Assembly: GCA_964625575.1 (NCBI GenBank)
Contig: CAZVBQ010000012.1
Span: 1 to 64,000 of the forward strand
Origin: UTCHB3 sp964625575
GTDB lineage: Bacteria > Bacteroidota > Ignavibacteria > Ignavibacteriales > Ignavibacteriaceae
Reading direction: 5' to 3'
Length of the DNA: 64,000 nucleotides
Positions 55,817 to 63,324 of the stretch are shown in pieces. Made by a program: the position numbers and the translations under genes. The notes below the pieces were generated by a model that saw only the letters and a program-made list of their open reading frames with translations, made no database searches and was not told the DNA's origin. Position 1 is the first letter of the stretch. Each line of letters starts with the position of its first letter.

Positions 55817-56069
55817 TTGAGGAGTTGATCAGCTCATTTAAATATTGCATTTCAATGCTAACCACATTTTAAATTAACGCTAGACTTTCTCGGCAATTTT
55901 TAGCCAGAGAATTCACGGAAGGTTTTGATAGAGGAGGAGCAAAAACTCCTGCTCTGAAATGAATGAAAAAGTCTCGGATTCAGGTGTGAGTAAATGAATA
56001 ATCATCGACATTACAAATTTTGACAATCCGGGACTCCGTTTTAGAGACTTTCAATCTGCTCGAAATGAT
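55817..56069. other. Boundary between defence island and phage-like module
   Basis: 253 bases, no gene. An imperfect inverted repeat AGTCTCGGATT (55970-55980) and AATCCGGGACT (56025-56035) may act as a bidirectional terminator. Confidence 0.4.
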
Positions 56070-56261
56070 CTATCCTAGATTCCTTTCGGCGAATTCTGCT
56101 TGAGCCTCTTGGAGTTCAATCATTGCTTCAGCTAACTCGATGTCAAGTTCATGCTGTTCAAGTTGCTCCTCCGCTAACTCTATCGCAGTTTTCTTGGTTT
56201 TGAGCTCCTGTATTTTAGCTCTGATTTCCGCGATAGCTGCTTTTTTTTCTTCGATTGTCAT
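56070..56261 (-). CDS. Short coiled-coil protein
   Basis: 63 residues, mostly helical and charged (EEKKAAIAEIRAKIQEL; LEQHELDIELAEAMIELQEA). CAGGAGGT with good spacing before ATG supports it. Stop of an upstream small frame overlaps its start (ATGA). Confidence 0.6.
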   Translation of the reverse strand: MTIEEKKAAIAEIRAKIQELKTKKTAIELAEEQLEQHELDIELAEAMIELQEAQAEFAERNLG

Positions 56262-56461
56262 TTCAACCTCCTGATTGTGTTTGAGATTTGAGTAAACAAA
56301 GACATTTGTCTAGATACGAATGCCAATAGCTCATAGATCAAATCATTAAATATTTGACTTTCGAACATCAAGATAAGAATATCGAGTTTTTCAACCAATC
56401 TATTTTGTAAAATTTTCACAAGCGTGGCTAATGATCGAATCACTAACCACGCGTTAAGCAC
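56258..56461 (-). CDS. Possible small protein
   Basis: 67 residues from GTG 56461, helical and hydrophobic. ATGA overlap with the coiled-coil gene is the main support; the start signal is weak. A hairpin at about 56422-56453 overlaps its beginning and might instead be the terminator of the DUF932 gene. Confidence 0.35.
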   Translation of the reverse strand: MLNAWLVIRSLATLVKILQNRLVEKLDILILMFESQIFNDLIYELLAFVSRQMSLFTQISNTIRRLK

Positions 56462-56477
56462 CCCAAAACGAGACTGG

Positions 56478-57233
56478 TCAAAGATTAAACAATCTGCTCA
56501 CCTGCATCTGATAACCTGCCCGCAATCTCTTGTCGATCATGTGGGAGATGTAGTAGGTGAGATAGTTGTACAGTATCCACTGATTTGCAGGTATTGGTTG
56601 CTCATCAATGAACTTGGTGATAGTTTTTCCTAGCTTTTGCTCCACTGATTCATTCAACGACTTCGAGACCTCAAGATTTTGCAGTATCTGTATCCTGTTC
56701 TGGATAACCGGTATCTGTTCGTATGTCAGCTCAACCTGTTCCTTAATGTTATCCACCCGGATATTCGCTGTGTGTCTTGCGTAGAACTTAGCCAGTACCT
56801 TTCCGAAGATCATGCCATTGCTACAGATCCCACGAATGGCACCCCAGAATAACCTTACTCCTTCACTTCCGTCGTAACTGTTGTGGAGGAACAGGCTTAA
56901 GGCAATGTCACTCCGGCCATCGTTAAATGTGAGATCCGGGAAGGTTACTTGAAGTCGCATTCTTGAATCACTACAAAACGAGTGACTGGGATCAATAAAC
57001 CACTTTGAGTCCAGGTTGTGCAACTGATCCATGATCGGCAGGATCACCTCTTCATTCCTTACGAGCTTGTAGGAGTCTGACATTACAGAGATCAATGAGT
57101 TGTCTTCTGACTTTATGATGCTCTGGTAGTCTGAAGAGAGGACAGGGAACCCATCCTCACCTTCATAAAAGACTTTCCTTGACTCGACAGGAAAAAAGTA
57201 CGGTGCAAGCTTATACATTTCTGTGCTTGTCAT
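56478..57233 (-). CDS. DUF932-family protein
   Basis: 251 residues from ATG 57233, which has AAGGA at 9 bases; ATG 57242 lies directly on that site. DUF932 features: DYQSIIKSEDNSLISVMSDSYKLVRN, RLFWGAIRGICSNGM. Common on plasmids, phages and integrative elements; function unknown. Confidence 0.82.
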   Translation of the reverse strand: MTSTEMYKLAPYFFPVESRKVFYEGEDGFPVLSSDYQSIIKSEDNSLISVMSDSYKLVRNEEVILPIMDQLHNLDSKWFIDPSHSFCSDSRMRLQVTFPDLTFNDGRSDIALSLFLHNSYDGSEGVRLFWGAIRGICSNGMIFGKVLAKFYARHTANIRVDNIKEQVELTYEQIPVIQNRIQILQNLEVSKSLNESVEQKLGKTITKFIDEQPIPANQWILYNYLTYYISHMIDKRLRAGYQMQVSRLFNL

Positions 57234-57246
57234 GTTATTCATTCCT

Positions 57247-57726
57247 TTACTTTGTCCTTGCGATAAAGAGGCTGACGGCAATTGATTTCGCGTCCATCAG
57301 GCCTCCCAGTTCAGTCTGTATCTTTACAGCATCCCGGCACGATTGAAGCATGATCTCATAGAGGTTGTCAGCCTGCTTTGGTGTTTCGGCGGGAGGTGTT
57401 GCCGGTGGATTGTCACCGGTTATTTCGGGCTCAGCTTTCTCAACCGTCAAGGGTTTCACTTCATACTTGGTTATGATCTTCGACCCCTTCTGCTCAGCGA
57501 GCTTTGAGATGATGAACTTTGAGCCTTTCTTGTGCTCCTTCAATATGCTGTGTACCTCGTCCGGCGCAAAGTAGCTGTACTCCGTTGCTCCGTCACCGTT
57601 CTTCACGGCATAGAGATAGTACTCTCCATACTGGCTCTGTCCAACCATCGGGTTATCGAACATGAGTTCAATCTGAACCGGCTGATTCAATTGCAGTTCC
57701 AGCTTCTTCCTCTGCTCCGTCTGCAT
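57247..57726 (-). CDS. Hypothetical phage-type protein
   Basis: 159 residues; GGAG 6 bases before ATG. N-terminal beta region, then a Pro-rich linker (NPPATPPAETPKQ) and a helical tail. Possible single-strand DNA-associated protein by neighbourhood, not by sequence. Overlaps the Gam-like gene by 59 bases. Confidence 0.6.
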   Translation of the reverse strand: MQTEQRKKLELQLNQPVQIELMFDNPMVGQSQYGEYYLYAVKNGDGATEYSYFAPDEVHSILKEHKKGSKFIISKLAEQKGSKIITKYEVKPLTVEKAEPEITGDNPPATPPAETPKQADNLYEIMLQSCRDAVKIQTELGGLMDAKSIAVSLFIARTK

Positions 57727-58234
57727 CGGATTCTCCTTCCTTTAGTTTGTATGTGAACTCCGGCTGTCCTTTGGTGACCTTGACACCCTTTGGCGGACTC
57801 ATATGGCTTGCGCAATACTGCTTTATCTTGGCCATATCCGGTTTGTAGGTCTCAGGTACCCGTGACAGCCACTCCATCCTGGCATTGGCGAGGAATATCT
57901 GAAGATCCTCGATCTCTATCTTGTCAGGTTTCTTGTGAAGCTTCAGGGTACCGTTGGGAAGATCGATTGTCTTCTCACCGGTTTCACGGATGAACTTCTC
58001 GAGAAGTCGTTCAATCCGGGCCACCCTGTCCTGTAGTTTCGAGTTCTTCTGGAGTGCCCATTCCTTGATAAGCTGCACTTCCTTGTCCGCCTGATCAAAG
58101 TTATCGGCTATCTGGTCTTGCAGGTTTTTGATCTCTATCAACAGGAGATCAAAGTGCGCCTTCTCGGATACCTTTTCCTTCTCTTCTATCTCGCGCAGAA
58201 GATCTTCCATGAATTGATGTCCTTCATGTATCAT
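57668..58234 (-). CDS. Gam-like host-nuclease inhibitor family protein
   Basis: 188 residues from ATG 58234 (GAGG upstream). Long helical N-terminal coil, then the family signature ETGEKTIDLPNGTLKLHKKP and a basic/acidic tail. Mu Gam relatives bind DNA ends and block RecBCD-type nucleases, which would protect the element when linear. Confidence 0.72.
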   Translation of the reverse strand: MIHEGHQFMEDLLREIEEKEKVSEKAHFDLLLIEIKNLQDQIADNFDQADKEVQLIKEWALQKNSKLQDRVARIERLLEKFIRETGEKTIDLPNGTLKLHKKPDKIEIEDLQIFLANARMEWLSRVPETYKPDMAKIKQYCASHMSPPKGVKVTKGQPEFTYKLKEGESDADGAEEEAGTAIESAGSD

Positions 58235-58236
58235 GG

Positions 58237-58323
58237 CTATTCCTCGATTTTGGAGATCAGCTGTCTGATCGCTTCTTCCGCGACGATTACAGCAACTACT
58301 GCAAATACTTTGTCCCAACCCAT
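58237..58323 (-). CDS. Very small membrane peptide
   Basis: 28 residues: MGWDKVFAVVAVIVAEEAIR then QLISKIEE. GGAGG lies 5 bases ahead of the ATG. Stops 2 bases before the Gam-like start. Short length keeps certainty low. Confidence 0.4.
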   Translation of the reverse strand: MGWDKVFAVVAVIVAEEAIRQLISKIEE

Positions 58324-58324
58324 A

Positions 58325-58549
58325 TCATCCTCCATGGTTTGAATTGATTGTTCTTGTTTTGTTGATTTTAGTGCTCTTTTGGGGTCCCAGTACCATTCCT
58401 TTACAGGTAGCATCTGACCCTCCATTCTTTTGTAAGTATTCCCTTATCGCCTCATTGGCGAACCAGGTCATCGGTTTGTTTTCGGGATGCAATTGTTTCC
58501 GGCGGTATAGCATGATCACAAGCTCCTCCCGGATCTTGGGACTATACAT
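58325..58549 (-). CDS. Small hypothetical protein, maybe ribbon-helix-helix
   Basis: 74 residues. IREELVIMLYRRKQL and WFANEAIREYLQKN are compatible with a ribbon-helix-helix DNA-binding fold. Overlaps the amidotransferase gene by 8 bases. Confidence 0.5.
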   Translation of the reverse strand: MYSPKIREELVIMLYRRKQLHPENKPMTWFANEAIREYLQKNGGSDATCKGMVLGPQKSTKINKTRTINSNHGG

Positions 58550-59471
58550 ATTCGTTCTCCTCCATCGTTATTGCAATCCCGCAATGTTCGCACCTGTTTG
58601 ACAGATGGGCCGGATCGTATCTGGTGTACTCGAGGCAATACGGACACTGAACGACTATCGTGCCTTCAAAGGGGTCTTTTTTTTTACCGAAAGCCCCGAA
58701 GTAGTGGCCGAAGTATTCATCGTCACCCCAACCATGCCTGTGAAGTGATTCCTCGTAGTCTTGATAGCTCTCAACTCCGTCCCTGTTGATGATCAGGCAA
58801 CGGTTGTTCTTCATCCTGAAGAAATGGAACCCCATTTCACCGAGTGAAAAACCCCGTCTTTTACTGGTGCCGATCATCAGGGCCTCACGCATGATCTCCC
58901 TCTCACTACAGAAGTAGAGGATATCCTCATACTCTGAGTAGTAGAGATCAACCGGATTATCCTTCTTCACGAGGGTTAGAATGTCAGGGGAATCCGTTTC
59001 AATCGCGGCGAACGCGAATGACCCCTGTAGTTTCTCAAAGACCCTTTTGATCCGGTCTTCACCCTTCTTGCGCGAGAGAACCTCGAGTATGGCAAGACTG
59101 TCAACTTCGGCATCCCGCTTTACCTTGGCAAAGATTTCGTTGTCGTTCCAGATCATGCCGTTATGAACAATGCACAACCCCGCTGAATTGAAGAGGGGAT
59201 GGTTGTTCTTGTTGTTTCTTTCAGTCCCCTGGGTTTTGGCCCGGGTATGCGCGATCAGGATGCCGGGGAGTTCCAGATTCTGCCACGCGGGTTTGTTCAC
59301 CAGTTGGGAAGATCTGATGGCTTCTTTGTGCACCACCAGTTTACCGTTTTTTACGAACGCGAATCCTGAAGCATCTCGCCCTCGCGATTCAAGCAAGGCG
59401 AACATTGTTGTTATTTTGTTTTTGCTTGGTCTCTTACTGCCAAAGCAATAGTATCCCATGATGCCACACAT
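58542..59471 (-). CDS. Class II glutamine amidotransferase with zinc ribbon
   Basis: 309 residues. N-terminal nucleophile Cys2 (MCGIMGYYCF), ESRGRDASGFA, IAHTRAKTQGT, VHNGMIWND, all GATase class II marks. The C-terminus has a zinc ribbon (CPYCLEY...CEHCG). Releases ammonia from glutamine; the sugar-isomerase half of GlmS is absent. Next to an amidoligase, so the ammonia may be used there or the pair may modify a peptide or cell-wall component. Confidence 0.88.
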   Translation of the reverse strand: MCGIMGYYCFGSKRPSKNKITTMFALLESRGRDASGFAFVKNGKLVVHKEAIRSSQLVNKPAWQNLELPGILIAHTRAKTQGTERNNKNNHPLFNSAGLCIVHNGMIWNDNEIFAKVKRDAEVDSLAILEVLSRKKGEDRIKRVFEKLQGSFAFAAIETDSPDILTLVKKDNPVDLYYSEYEDILYFCSEREIMREALMIGTSKRRGFSLGEMGFHFFRMKNNRCLIINRDGVESYQDYEESLHRHGWGDDEYFGHYFGAFGKKKDPFEGTIVVQCPYCLEYTRYDPAHLSNRCEHCGIAITMEENEYV

Positions 59472-59513
59472 AATGTGGATCCTTTCTTGTTTGATTTGTC
59501 TGATTTGAAGTGG

Positions 59514-60128
59514 TTAGGCGAGAACTTTTTTTCGGGCTTTGCAGAGGTACTTTAGGAGTTTGATCAGGTTGTCCGGTTCTCCGTACCTTAGGCGTTTACA
59601 GAAACCGAGCCTGCGGAATCCATCTGCTTCGAAGAACTTCCATTCAAGTCCGTTGAGCATCAGGAACTCATTCACCTCCTCTCGCAGATCGGGTGAGATG
59701 CAGAAATCGTATTGGGTTCTGTCGAGCAAGCCGTAAACATATACCGGTCTTGAGACCTTTCCGACCCTTTCTCTGATCAGGTCCAATTGCACATGATCAT
59801 GGTTTATCCTGATTGGATGCCGCTTACGCATTTTCCCTTTTAGCCAGTCCCTGCACAGGTTCACTATTTCCTGTCTGTCCATCGGCAGTATTACCGGATT
59901 GTCGGGTGCGTCATCGTCACTGCAATACTCCTTGTCGTAACACTCATCACAGTAGCAGGCGTTACGCATGTAGTTTCCATCCGAGGCGTAAATTAATGAA
60001 TCGCACCTCTCGCAATATGAAAAGAGGGTGCCGAAGCAATCATCGCAGTACGGCTCCTCAAATGCCCATCTGATGTCTTCATCGGGAATCCGGTTTTCAC
60101 ACCGTGTACAATTAGTGTAGTCTCCCAT
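59514..60128 (-). CDS. Cysteine-rich zinc protein
   Basis: 204 residues from ATG 60128, which has AAGGA 6 bases upstream. At least four CxxC pairs in the first 75 residues (CTRCENR, CDDCFG, CERCDS, CDECYD) predict tandem zinc ribbons. C-terminal part basic and unrecognised. Between amidotransferase and amidoligase genes. Confidence 0.7.
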   Translation of the reverse strand: MGDYTNCTRCENRIPDEDIRWAFEEPYCDDCFGTLFSYCERCDSLIYASDGNYMRNACYCDECYDKEYCSDDDAPDNPVILPMDRQEIVNLCRDWLKGKMRKRHPIRINHDHVQLDLIRERVGKVSRPVYVYGLLDRTQYDFCISPDLREEVNEFLMLNGLEWKFFEADGFRRLGFCKRLRYGEPDNLIKLLKYLCKARKKVLA

Positions 60129-60146
60129 TTTCATTCCTTTCAAGGA

Positions 60147-60848
60147 TTATGAGGCAAGGCCCCAGTTTGGTAATATGTTCTGATTCCAGTTCAGCTTTTT
60201 CTTAAGCAGGATTTCCAGCTCATTCAGTCCTTCAATGCAGTCTTCCGGGATCGTCTTCAGGAAGCTTTTCAACCTCCGGAGAAATGTATCCGAACTCATT
60301 GTCGATTTGATTTCCTTCAGGTTGATGTTATCTTCAACAGTAGCGAACGCGGAAAGCTTCGTGAGGGTGAGCGTCACAAGTGCAACTGAAGGGCTCAGGC
60401 ACCATGAGCCCGGGGTTCTGTATTCCATGCCGTGTGGTTTTGAGCGGTAGGCAAGTCTTTTTCCGTAGCCGGTTTTCTCTCTCGCGGCTCTCTGCACCTT
60501 GTCGTCTATTACATTGGAGAGTGAGTAGAGCACGGTGTCGAGAGAGTCAATCAGCGCCGGATTCGGGTCACAGGAAAGGTGCAGATGTCCACCAATAGGA
60601 TAAGTATCCTGATAATGACCTGCAAACATTTCGAGTTCCGGGTGTTTTTCATGTCCGTATTCCAGAATTATTTTGATTTTAGCGGTGAGATCAATAGGGG
60701 ACTCCGAGTAGCCGGGTCTTAACTCTGCTATCGAGTTACAGCCATCGAGTCCGAACGAAGAGTTTCTTTTGAAGTAATTTGATGCGGGTACAAACTTACC
60801 ATTCTTCCTGAGTACGAGTTCAGGATCGCATCCGATAGTGAAAGACAT
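60147..60848 (-). CDS. phiEco32-like COOH-NH2 ligase (amidoligase)
   Basis: 233 residues; GGAG 5 bases before ATG. Glutamine-synthetase-fold amidoligase marks: CDPELVL near the start, GCNSIAELRPGYSESP, YPIGGHLHLSCDPN, and GMEYRTPGSWCLSP. This phage-type group forms amide bonds between a carboxylate and an amine with ATP. With the class II amidotransferase it forms a cassette reported for phages and mobile elements. Confidence 0.8.
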   Translation of the reverse strand: MSFTIGCDPELVLRKNGKFVPASNYFKRNSSFGLDGCNSIAELRPGYSESPIDLTAKIKIILEYGHEKHPELEMFAGHYQDTYPIGGHLHLSCDPNPALIDSLDTVLYSLSNVIDDKVQRAAREKTGYGKRLAYRSKPHGMEYRTPGSWCLSPSVALVTLTLTKLSAFATVEDNINLKEIKSTMSSDTFLRRLKSFLKTIPEDCIEGLNELEILLKKKLNWNQNILPNWGLAS

Positions 60849-61174
60849 AGTAACTCCATGTTGTTAGTATATCTTTCTTATACCAAAGAAATGCTTGAGA
60901 TGTACTGAAGGCGTGAAAAACTCTGTAACCGGATATGCCATTTTGGCAGTAGTGTAATTGGTTACCATTAAAGGAGTTAAGCCATTTGCAGGCTCAAAAA
61001 CGAGAGCAAAATTGAAAATATCTTGTCAATTCCAACCAAAAATGGAAAAATCACGGACAAAATTGGTTTCAATTGTACAATTCTTTCTTCAAAACTGTGT
61101 AGAAACCATCAAAGTGAACGAAAAATTGGAAAACTAATCAGTTTTTAAATTTATTTTTATTAGAATTGCTATAT
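60849..61174. promoter_or_regulatory. Intergenic region upstream of the amidoligase operon
   Basis: 326 bases, no gene. Contains palindrome TGCCATTTTGGCA at 60936-60948. It should carry the promoter for the minus-strand module that starts at 60848. Confidence 0.4.
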
Positions 61175-63121
61175 CTAATCACTCTGGCTAAAATACTTTT
61201 TGATAATCGGGTAGACATCTTTTTTTATAACAATTGGGGCGGCTGTCTTCTCCCAACTCATACCAATTAATTTGTAAGCATCTTTCTGGTTGTATTTTTC
61301 CCCATACTTTGTGATGAACATTTCTGCCAGTATTGGCTTCAGGAATCCATCTATATAATTAGCATCCCGTTCTGGATTTATGAAGTGCTCTGAAAATTCT
61401 TTATCCATAAGCAGTTTAGGTTTAATCTCGTTCCATGTCTGGAATAATTCATCCAGACCCTCTTCAAATCGACTCAATCGGCCTGCATTTTTAGTGAAGA
61501 CTGAGCTATTCTTTATTATCGCGAGTGTAAGATAGGCACTTGGTAAAAACTTACAATCGATAAGAAAATTATTCATGTAATTCTCTAACTGCCTGAAATT
61601 TCCCTTCCAAGGCAAACTCTTCAAGTAATTCAGTGACTCATCCGGAAGGGATATGTCGGGTAATCCCAGCTCATTCTTTTTCTTATCAAATACTCCGGTA
61701 ATGATCTCCTCCAACTCATCTTTCCTTTCTCTGAGCGGAGGAATAGTGAAGGAGTATGCATTTACCCTGAAATAAAGATCCTCCCGCAATTTTCCATCAC
61801 TCATCGCGGTCTCCGGATCTCGATTAAAGGCACATATCAGGCTCACATTCGAGGTTTTTGTTTTTATACCTCCCACTTTGTAATAATTCCAAGTATCCAG
61901 AAATGTCAGCAATTTTGATTGAAACTCTGGTGTCGCCTCGGTAATTTCATCGAGGAAAAGAGTCCCCCCTTCGGCCAGTTCAATTTTACCTTTTATTCCC
62001 TGTGGAGATATACCTGTAAATGATCCGGCTTCTGCACCAAATAACTCCGCTTCCAGGAGGTTGGGTGAAATTGCCGCACAATTGATGTGTACAAATGGAT
62101 TGTTTGTTCGGTTGCTGTGTTCGTGAAGGTTTTTAGCGATAAATGATTTACCAACTCCGGTCTCTCCAAGAAGTAAAATAGTCTGATGCGGTACGCCAAC
62201 CACTTCCAACAACTTCCTTAATGTGTGCTGATGCCTGGGATCACTGATCTTGCAAATTTTAACAAACTTTTTTTCATCCTGACTTAATTCCCGGTAAGGT
62301 GGGACAGATGGGAAATGACGCTTTGTTCGAAATGTAAGTGTCGGAATTGTTTCATCTTTACGCTTATCGTAAATGTCCTTCATTGTGAGTGGACTATTTA
62401 TCCATTTAGAGAGTAAAAACGGCCCGTGACGATACTCAGCTATTCCATATCTCCTGCTGAAATCCTTCAAATCAGGCAGACCCTTTATTTTGTCTTTCAC
62501 TTTCGCGGACTCCACGAAGTATACACTCAGGGATATGAGTTCCGGAAATCTGTACTTAACAAGGAGTGCGGTGAAGATATAATTTATCACCATCTCAGGA
62601 GGTGAATCAATCAGTATTGAAACAGCTTTCCGATTTGAAGATAATATTCCTTCCATCGCTGATGCCAAAGATTCAATGATGTCTTCAGGATCAAATTCTT
62701 CGTTGTTCTTCGGTTCCAATATGAGGTATTTATTGTTTCTCTCTTTTATCAGACCTAGACCATCAGCATCAGAAGTTGGGGTATCAGAAGTAGCATCCCG
62801 CGGTCCAATAAATATTTGATGATCCAAGGACTCTTTCTTCTTCGTGGGGATAGTTTCTATTCTGAAAGAATTAAGATTTAAGTCTCTGTCAATCGCAAAT
62901 TGGAGTGTCTCATTCCTGTAATCCAATGCGTCCAAGAGCAATCGGTGGTATCTTATCAAACCATTAAGAAAATCCCCGCGCACAAAACTGTCTGTCTTTA
63001 AAAGACTCACATAATTTAACTCTATCCAAGTAAAGAGTATTGCCGGACCGGTCAGTTGGCGGTGTTTCAGTTGTTCCGTTAGTTGCCGGAATAACCATCT
63101 AAGGAGTGGGGGTTGATTCAT
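61175..63121 (-). CDS. AAA+ sigma-54-type activator
   Basis: 648 residues from ATG 63121 (MNQPPLLRWL); the frame is open to ATG 63190. N-terminal ~300 residues unrecognised, with a Rossmann-like segment (AVSILIDSPPEMVINYIF). Central AAA+: Walker A GETGVGKSF, AEAGSFTGISPQG in place of GAFTGA, Walker B GGTLFLDEIT, LREDLYFRVNAYSFTIPPLRER. The C-terminal tail (KDAYKLIGMSWEKT) resembles a degenerate Fis helix-turn-helix. A sigma-54 promoter faces away on the other side, so this may be its activator. Confidence 0.82.
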   Translation of the reverse strand: MNQPPLLRWLFRQLTEQLKHRQLTGPAILFTWIELNYVSLLKTDSFVRGDFLNGLIRYHRLLLDALDYRNETLQFAIDRDLNLNSFRIETIPTKKKESLDHQIFIGPRDATSDTPTSDADGLGLIKERNNKYLILEPKNNEEFDPEDIIESLASAMEGILSSNRKAVSILIDSPPEMVINYIFTALLVKYRFPELISLSVYFVESAKVKDKIKGLPDLKDFSRRYGIAEYRHGPFLLSKWINSPLTMKDIYDKRKDETIPTLTFRTKRHFPSVPPYRELSQDEKKFVKICKISDPRHQHTLRKLLEVVGVPHQTILLLGETGVGKSFIAKNLHEHSNRTNNPFVHINCAAISPNLLEAELFGAEAGSFTGISPQGIKGKIELAEGGTLFLDEITEATPEFQSKLLTFLDTWNYYKVGGIKTKTSNVSLICAFNRDPETAMSDGKLREDLYFRVNAYSFTIPPLRERKDELEEIITGVFDKKKNELGLPDISLPDESLNYLKSLPWKGNFRQLENYMNNFLIDCKFLPSAYLTLAIIKNSSVFTKNAGRLSRFEEGLDELFQTWNEIKPKLLMDKEFSEHFINPERDANYIDGFLKPILAEMFITKYGEKYNQKDAYKLIGMSWEKTAAPIVIKKDVYPIIKKYFSQSD

Positions 63122-63151
63122 AACGAAAAATCTCTTAAAATTTGAAAAATC

Positions 63152-63188
63152 ATCGATCCATATCTTTAATGATCGATATAGATCGATC
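63152..63188. promoter_or_regulatory. GATCGAT repeats, candidate enhancer/operator
   Basis: ATCGATC (63152-63158) inverted against GATCGAT (63171-63177), with a further GATCGATC at 63181-63188. About 60-100 bases upstream of the sigma-54 promoter. Lies in coding sequence if translation starts at 63190. Confidence 0.4.
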
Positions 63189-63249
63189 AAATATACAAAA
63201 TACTTTTCTCATAACCCCACAAATAGCGTAAAATCGACATATTTAGTTT

Positions 63250-63265
63250 TGGCACGGTTTTTGTA
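63250..63265 (+). promoter_or_regulatory. Sigma-54 promoter
   Basis: TGGCACG, four bases (GTTT), TTGTA. Matches the -24/-12 consensus TGGCACG-N4-TTGCA with one change at the -12 element. It is 60 bases ahead of the coiled-coil gene at 63325. Confidence 0.7.
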
Positions 63266-63283
63266 TACACAGAAGTGAAAACG

Positions 63284-63302
63284 CCGGGAATGCCCGGTTT
63301 TA
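63284..63302 (+). terminator. Leader hairpin, possible attenuator
   Basis: CCGGG (63284-63288), AATG loop, CCCGG (63293-63297), then TTTT. Sits between the sigma-54 promoter and the coiled-coil gene. Confidence 0.4.
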
Positions 63303-63324
63303 AAAAACAAATAATGAGGTAAAA

